DNA of 64,000 bases from Ehretia macrophylla. Its lineage: Eukaryota > Streptophyta > Magnoliopsida > Boraginales > Ehretiaceae. Location: positions 28,958,001 through 29,022,000 of the forward strand of contig CM075778.1 of NCBI GenBank assembly GCA_037974665.1, read 5' to 3'. Under the pieces are notes generated by a model. That model was not told where the DNA came from. It saw only the letters and a list, made by a program, of their open reading frames with translations, and did not search any database. The translations under genes and the position numbers were made by a program. This document shows positions 59,059 through 64,000 of the stretch, in pieces (within the stretch, counting starts at the first letter, position 1; each line of letters begins with the position of its first letter).

Positions 59059-59137
59059 CTTTTGCTAGAAAGCCGGTGGCGCCTGTAATCAATATAGTCT
59101 TGCCCTCAAGAAACTGATAAATGCTGCCGGATTCCAT
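59059..59137 (-). pseudogene. FAR-B exon 1
   Basis: The ATG is at 59135-59137; 79 bp encode MESGSIYQFLEGKTILITGA and TGFLAK. The donor AAAAG|GTACTC is intact. Confidence 0.92.
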
Positions 59138-59220
59138 TTGTGAAACTGATAAATGGACTCACGTAATATGATTTGCGGATTCAAATCAAACACCCATGTT
59201 CTTATATGTATTACTGATGC

Positions 59221-59229
59221 CTTTATATA
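59221..59229 (-). promoter_or_regulatory. TATA box of FAR-B
   Basis: The minus strand reads TATATAAAG about 85 bp upstream of the ATG, a usual distance for a plant core promoter with a short leader. FAR-A has a weaker TATATTTAGG at the matching place (about 33482-33491). Confidence 0.5.
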
Positions 59230-59506
59230 CAAGCAAACTTTTTCTGCTTTGGCTTAAAAAAGGTCATTGGAAATTGGAATCGTCGCGCCATAGAATAGAT
59301 ATGCTACTTGCCATTCGGGGCAACATAGTGGGGGACCATAGATTTAGCTGTTTGCAATTCAGGGCAGCCGCCTTCCCCTATGTTACGAGTTATTCCAGAA
59401 GGTGGCGGGTCAAATTCACAAACTCTTCCATCTTGTTTAGATTACATTTTTTAAAGGAAAGTAAAGGTAGGAGAGGGGTTAAGAAATTCCTCTTCCTATT
59501 TGGATT

Positions 59507-60210
59507 AGACATGACAGTGATTTGGTTAATTGTGGTTTTTGAAAAAATTAAAATTGAAACTGTTTAGTACAATCGAAACCCGAAATGGAAATCGAAACCG
59601 AAAATCAATAGTTTTAAAAATTATTATCTTAATTCAAAACCAACAAATATAATAAAATCTCGGATAATCGAAACCGAAATCACTAATTTAAAAAAGATTA
59701 ATTTAAATTAAAAAAAAGTCCAAAAATATGTAAAAAAAATTTAATTTAAATGTAAAAAAATTAAAAATACAATAAATCAAAATCCATAAATATTAATTTA
59801 AATAGTACTTTTTTTAGTTGGGCACTTGGGCTAAGTCCAATAACTTTTTTTTGTTATTTATTTTTGAATAATTGTTTTGGGCCTTAATTTTTTTATTAAT
59901 AGCCAATTTTTAATTCTTTATTGATATAATTTTAGATATTAGTATAAAAATATTTTTTTATATTTTCATCAACTATAAATATTATATTATTGTAGATATA
60001 TATACATTATATATTATATATTAAATTAATAGTCAGATTTTCGGTTTTGATTTTTTTAACGTTTAAAATTAAAATCTATCGGTTTACCCATCGGTTACTA
60101 CTTATAAAAACCAAAATCTATCGGTTTATCCATTGATTTTTGTTATCAGATTTTTATTGGGCGGATATCTACCAGTTTCGGTTACAGCGGTTACCTATTG
60201 TCATCCCTAG
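59507..60210. mobile_element. hAT-like non-autonomous element
   Basis: The 8-bp flanks TTTGGATT (59499-59506) and TTTAGATT (60211-60218) look like a target duplication with one mismatch. The ends AGACATGACAGT and, inverted, CTAGGGATGACAAT are imperfect inverted termini of the GGATGACAAT type. The interior is AT-rich with repeated CGAAACCGAAA / TCGGTTT words and no ORF. Confidence 0.65.
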
Positions 60211-60218
60211 TTTAGATT

Positions 60219-60740
60219 GCATTTTAAAATTTAGTAAAGGATTTAGAGGGATTTCAAAATCCCTCATTTTTCTTTAATGAGAAGAATTTTACAATTCTTT
60301 TAATTTGGGGTAAAATGGAGGAAAAGCTAAGAGTTGGAGTCATTTTATAACAAAAGAATGGGCTTTCCCCTCATTTTGGAGAAACATGAAACTGTTTTAG
60401 TATTACAAGAGTTGAAAGATTTCTCCAATTTTCACGTACTCCTTTAGTTTTCTTCCTAAAACCATATCATATCTACAATATATATGCATGGTATGTGAGG
60501 ATTCTTTCAATATTGGCATCGTGACTTGAATATAATTAAAGTTGGTCGGTAGAAGAATTTGTAGAAGCCATTCGTTATAAGGGCAATATTGGTAAAAATT
60601 TAGTTGGTTTAGTGGTGAGTAGTTGGTGTAGGTGTCGGATTATAATAGTGGCATTATAAATGTTACTGGAGATTATGGGAAGCTTGCAAATATATTGCAA
60701 TTAGGGGATAAGGAATAGAGAATATAATATTTGACTATTA
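60219..60740. other. FAR-B distal upstream DNA, no gene seen
   Basis: To about 60480 it matches FAR-A upstream DNA (to about 34220), which marks the right limit of the duplication unit. The rest is AT-rich with no recognised feature. Confidence 0.6.
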
Positions 60741-62423
60741 GGGTAAATTTTACAAATAGTGTTCATTGTTTAGACTATTTTTTTAGGAGAAAAAATCACG
60801 TTACCTCCTTGTATTATAGGAAACTATCATGTCACCCCCCAATATTTTTAAAATTATCAAAAACACTCCCGTGTTTTAAGAAACTTATCACACTGCCCCC
60901 CTCCGTTTATTTTTCGCTAACACCGTTTGAAAAATAGCTGAAGTGACTGAATTGCCCCTCCTTTAATATACTTTGTTAGAGAGCGAAAAAGGTCAAAATC
61001 CCTAATTCCTAACTTCACAAAATCGAAGAGAGATAACAGACTCCAAGCTCTGCCCTAAATCACGCGACGAAGACTAAATCCATGCTAATTGGAGGCCAAA
61101 TCGCGCGTTGAAGAGTAAGAGCTTAAGGCCGATCAAGGTATGTACATAGTTGTTAATTTTTTTTGTGTCAAAGAGTGAGAATCTTGGGTTGTTTACTATT
61201 TTTTGCACTTTTCTATTATTTAATCAGTAGTGGTCCACCATTGTTAGATTTTTTATAGACAATATATTGTAATCAATGTGTGTATTGTCGGCAAACTGAA
61301 TATGTTGGGTTTTTTTATTTGTTGTCAACATGTGGTCCCTCAACGTTGGATTTGAAAATGAAATTTCAACCATGCAAGTGGGGTATAATGTCGGGTCCTT
61401 TTTTGAAGGTTTTGGATATTTGTGATAAATTAGGGCTTTTGAAAAATTAATGTTTAAAAAAAATTAGGGCTTCTTTAAATGTTAAACGATGGTCCATAAT
61501 AGTGTCTAGTTACCTCTTTTAATATAATCAAGTTCCTATAGTGTTTGTGTATTGCTCAGCGTGCATGAAAGATGAGAAATAAAAATTTGAAGTATCAATT
61601 AGCTAATTGGGTTGAAGTTAATAAGTTTAAGTTGAACTTTTTCTTTTTTCGATTCGTTCTAATCAAAAGTGATTGGACAAAATATAGTTTAATTTTTATG
61701 TTCAAACATCTTCATTCTTATCAGTATGGCACCATCTTAATTCAAATGTATGCATCATATACACATGTTATGAGGAAGTGGAATTCATTTGAAAGTGGTA
61801 AAGTTTGTGAGCTAACATAATGAAAATTCATAGATATGGACTAATCGACTATAGACTTCTTTCTTTTTTCTCTCTTTTTGTTTTTGTTTTTGGTGTTTAT
61901 ATATCTGTAGACTTGACATATTTGGTTTTAAAAGTGCACCATCATTCTTATATTTTCTAACATTGGCATGTAAATCATGATCTCTTTTCTAGAAACTTTT
62001 CGCCTATTCTAGCCTGGCAGTTTTCATAGTATTAAACTATGCTTTGAAACTAATTTATTATAATCATGTGGAGAAAGTACAATTGGGATCTGTTGTTTAT
62101 TCTTTTTACTTTACAAAAATATTTACTTGGTCGAACCTATATATATAATTGCATATTAAGTGTAAAGTTGTTGTTGTCTCCATTGCAAATTGTCATATAA
62201 GAGTATTTAAAGTTCATTACTGATCATGAAGTGATTAATAAAATAGAAACACTTAAAATTGAAATGAAATTGCTCAAAGAATGCAATTGGTTATGATTGG
62301 AAAATATTAATTGTTTTTTAGTTTGGAAGTACAACTTGTCTCCACATAGTTTTTTTTTATCTTTCTCAACTAGAAAATGGACTAAAGATTTTTTTTTTTT
62401 TATGTTTGTTATTTAAATGCAGA

Positions 62424-63460
62424 ATGGATGATGATGATGGTTTTGGTATAGTTTCAGGTTGTTGTGACCATGTTGTATGGGTAGGGGGTACATTTGTAAA
62501 CAATCCTACAGTAAAATATATAAGTGGCAAAATGGAGATCATTCCCACTGTAGAATTAGATACCCTAAATCTGTTTAAGTTTTATGATATATATGATATA
62601 TATATATGAGGACTTAGGTGGTAACAAAGAGAGCAGTATAGAGATATTCTATTTAAGGCCAGGTTATTCATTGGAGAATGGGTTAAGGCAAATATATAAT
62701 GATGCAATTGTTAGAGAATTTCATAGTACTTTTCGGGACATGTTATGTGCCACAGTTTACAAACAAAAAATTGAAGACCCTATTACAACTATAGATGCAA
62801 ATGGGCATATTGTAGGTGGAAACCAAATTGTACTATATGAAGGACTAGCTGAAGAACTAGGGCAGTTGTACCAGAAAATGAAGAGGCAATTGAAGATGTT
62901 GAAGAACAACATGAGCAGACTGGAGATGTTGAAGAACAACAACATGTACCAGTTGGTAACAATGAACTTGTTCGTGACCATGAAGTAGTTGGTGACAATA
63001 GAACAACTAGTCATGAATAACATGAAAAAATTGCAAAATAACAACTTACACCAATTGGTAACAATGAACTTGTTGGTGAAAATGAAGCAGCTAGTCATGA
63101 AGACCACAGACAACTTGCACCATTTAGTAACAGTGAGCTATAAACCATGAACAATAGACTGAAGGTATTGATCAACATACAGATTCTGATGACTTTGACT
63201 ACATACCAACTACTGAAGAAGGCCTGGATGATGGAACATTGTACGACTCTAATTTTGACACACCAAGTTGGATGCTTGAAGATGTTGAAGGTTGAAGTGA
63301 AGATGAAGTATTCAATGATAGTAATACGGGAGATGGAATGAGAAAAAGACACAATCGATCGAAAACCAGAATTAGAGGAGATTGAGATGGAAGCAAAAAA
63401 CCAATTGAAGAAGATTGGTATAGTGATGTTGAAGAAGAAAACTTGAATGATTTAGGGTAT
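62424..63460 (+). pseudogene. MULE transposase N-terminal region (PB1-like domain plus acidic linker), broken
   Basis: ATG at 62424 follows a TTTAAATGCAG acceptor; a GATCAAG|GTATGTA donor near 61138 suggests a 5'-leader intron of about 1.28 kb. HVVWVGGTFVNNPTVKYISG and, after a frameshift in a TA run near 62595, IFYLRPGYSLENGLRQIYND fit the N-terminal PB1-like domain of plant MULE transposases. An acidic linker follows (EEAIEDVEEQHEQTGDVEEQ; DWYSDVEEENLNDLG) with several stops. The zinc-finger and DDE catalytic domains are absent downstream. Confidence 0.7.
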
Positions 63461-64000
63461 TGCATTGTTTTTGGACAAGTTTATGTGATGTATTATGTTT
63501 TTGTACATGTTTATGTGTGATTTTTGGACAGGTTTACGTGTGGTTTTTGGATAGGTCTATGTGTGGTTTTTGGATAGATTGACTTCCATGAAGTCATAAA
63601 AAAATGCTTATTATTATAGCATACTTTGTTCTCAAATTTTTGTTTGCTAGTGTGCTACTATAGGATGATCATCATTGTAAAGGGTAATTGAATTTTCTGT
63701 CTTTTTAATAACCAGCATATTGTATACATGGATGGTTTGTGGTATATGATATGTTATAGATTCTTTCATAAGTAATTCATTGAAATGAAGAATTATGCCA
63801 GAGGCTAAATCTGTATGTGATGCTTCATGATGATAGCCCGAGTGACATGAGTTTTTAAAGGCTTGTTCACTTGCGTCCCTACAAATGTTGACTTGTTACA
63901 CGCATAAGTAATTAAGTGTGACAGGAGCTGAAAATTTGAGCAAGAAGGGTAATAATTATATACCAGGAGCTGAAAATTTGTGCAAGAAGGGTAATGGTTA
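63461..64000. other. No gene recognised; short tandem repeats
   Basis: Repeats of TGTGTGGTTTTTGGATAGG type lie at about 63485-63585. A ~41-bp repeat (CAGGAGCTGAAAATTTG) occurs twice at 63923-64000. Confidence 0.6.

Larger units (their letters stand above)
35162..59137 (-). pseudogene. FAR: FAR-B: ten-exon fatty acyl-CoA reductase pseudogene
   Basis: All ten exons of a plant fatty acyl-CoA reductase are present, from MESGSIYQFLEGKTILITGA to KWEEYFMSIHLHGVKKYLMK and a TAA at 35162-35164. Family function is NADPH-dependent reduction of fatty acyl-CoA to fatty alcohol, usually at the ER or plastid. The N-terminal Rossmann TGATGFLAK, central YTFTK (YxxxK) and C-terminal FAR domain are visible. 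With lesions discounted, coding length is 1470 nt (489 residues), normal for the family. Lesions are a solo LTR inside exon 2, a 37-bp deletion in exon 3, intron 5 acceptor CAG changed to CGG, and intron 9 donor GTATGT changed to ATATGT. The exon 2 donor is GC. A MULE plus two copia elements and a CACTA element occupy its introns. Confidence 0.9.
60741..64000 (+). mobile_element. MULE-like element C, left part (right end not found)
   Basis: GGGTAAATTTTACAAATAGT at 60741 starts a ~240-bp terminal segment (TCACGTTACCTCCTTGTATT, ACTCCCGTGTTTTAAG). It resembles plant Mutator-like termini followed by a transposase gene. No matching right terminus lies in the window, so the element probably continues past 64000. 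Confidence 0.6.

Noticed and set aside
58913..59137. 74-aa ORF as an intact small gene
   Set aside because: Only the first 26 codons are FAR exon 1; the remainder reads through the intron into the CACTA-like end.

Overview
The window is nuclear DNA from a flowering plant, most likely a eudicot. It is AT-rich, with GT-AG introns and plant-type transposons of every major class: Ty3/gypsy with chromodomain, Ty1/copia, CACTA, MULE, hAT-like, MITE and SINE. The only recognisable host gene is a plant fatty acyl-CoA reductase (FAR, alcohol-forming). No tRNA, rRNA, CRISPR array or bacterial feature was seen. The species cannot be named from the sequence.

The backbone is a direct tandem duplication of a ten-exon FAR gene, both copies on the minus strand. 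FAR-A runs from exon 1 at 33397 down to about 10410, where exons 9-10 are missing. FAR-B runs from exon 1 at 59137 to its stop at 35162. Aligned by eye, with the lesions discounted, the ten exons sum to 1470 nt, i.e. 489 codons plus stop, as expected for a plant FAR. Both copies are broken. FAR-A has an exon 3 tandem duplication, an exon 4 insertion, nonsense codons in exons 5 and 6, an exon 8 one-base deletion and a lost 3' end. FAR-B has a solo LTR in exon 2, an exon 3 deletion, a lost intron 5 acceptor and a mutated intron 9 donor. Both also lack an AG at the intron 6 acceptor.

The copies are inflated by nested transposons, and each paralogue usually preserves the empty site of an insertion in the other. 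Left to right: 1-10003 is the end of a CACTA element carrying a decayed Ty3/gypsy element (145-9963, target duplication CGGAA). 10529-15568 is a gag-only Ty1/copia derivative. 18456-28059 is a probable solo LTR split by a CACTA element (18786-27850), itself split by another CACTA element (19048-24123); the outer one contains about seven tandem ~460-bp units. 28690-28944 is a fold-back MITE, 29203-31785 a MULE with 9-bp target duplication, and 32694-32805 a SINE. In FAR-B, 39876-49085 is a MULE split by an old copia element (40041-48472) with an extra ORF after pol. 49897-54589 is a young copia element, 54709-55122 a solo LTR and 55273-58975 a CACTA-like element with a Ptta/En-Spm-type gene. 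To the right lie a hAT-like element (59507-60210) and the start of a MULE with a transposase-gene remnant (60741 onward).

The region is therefore a transposon graveyard in a duplicated wax/lipid gene. Its value is in the readable order of events rather than a working pathway. Coordinates were counted by hand from the sequence; no alignment or database search was run.
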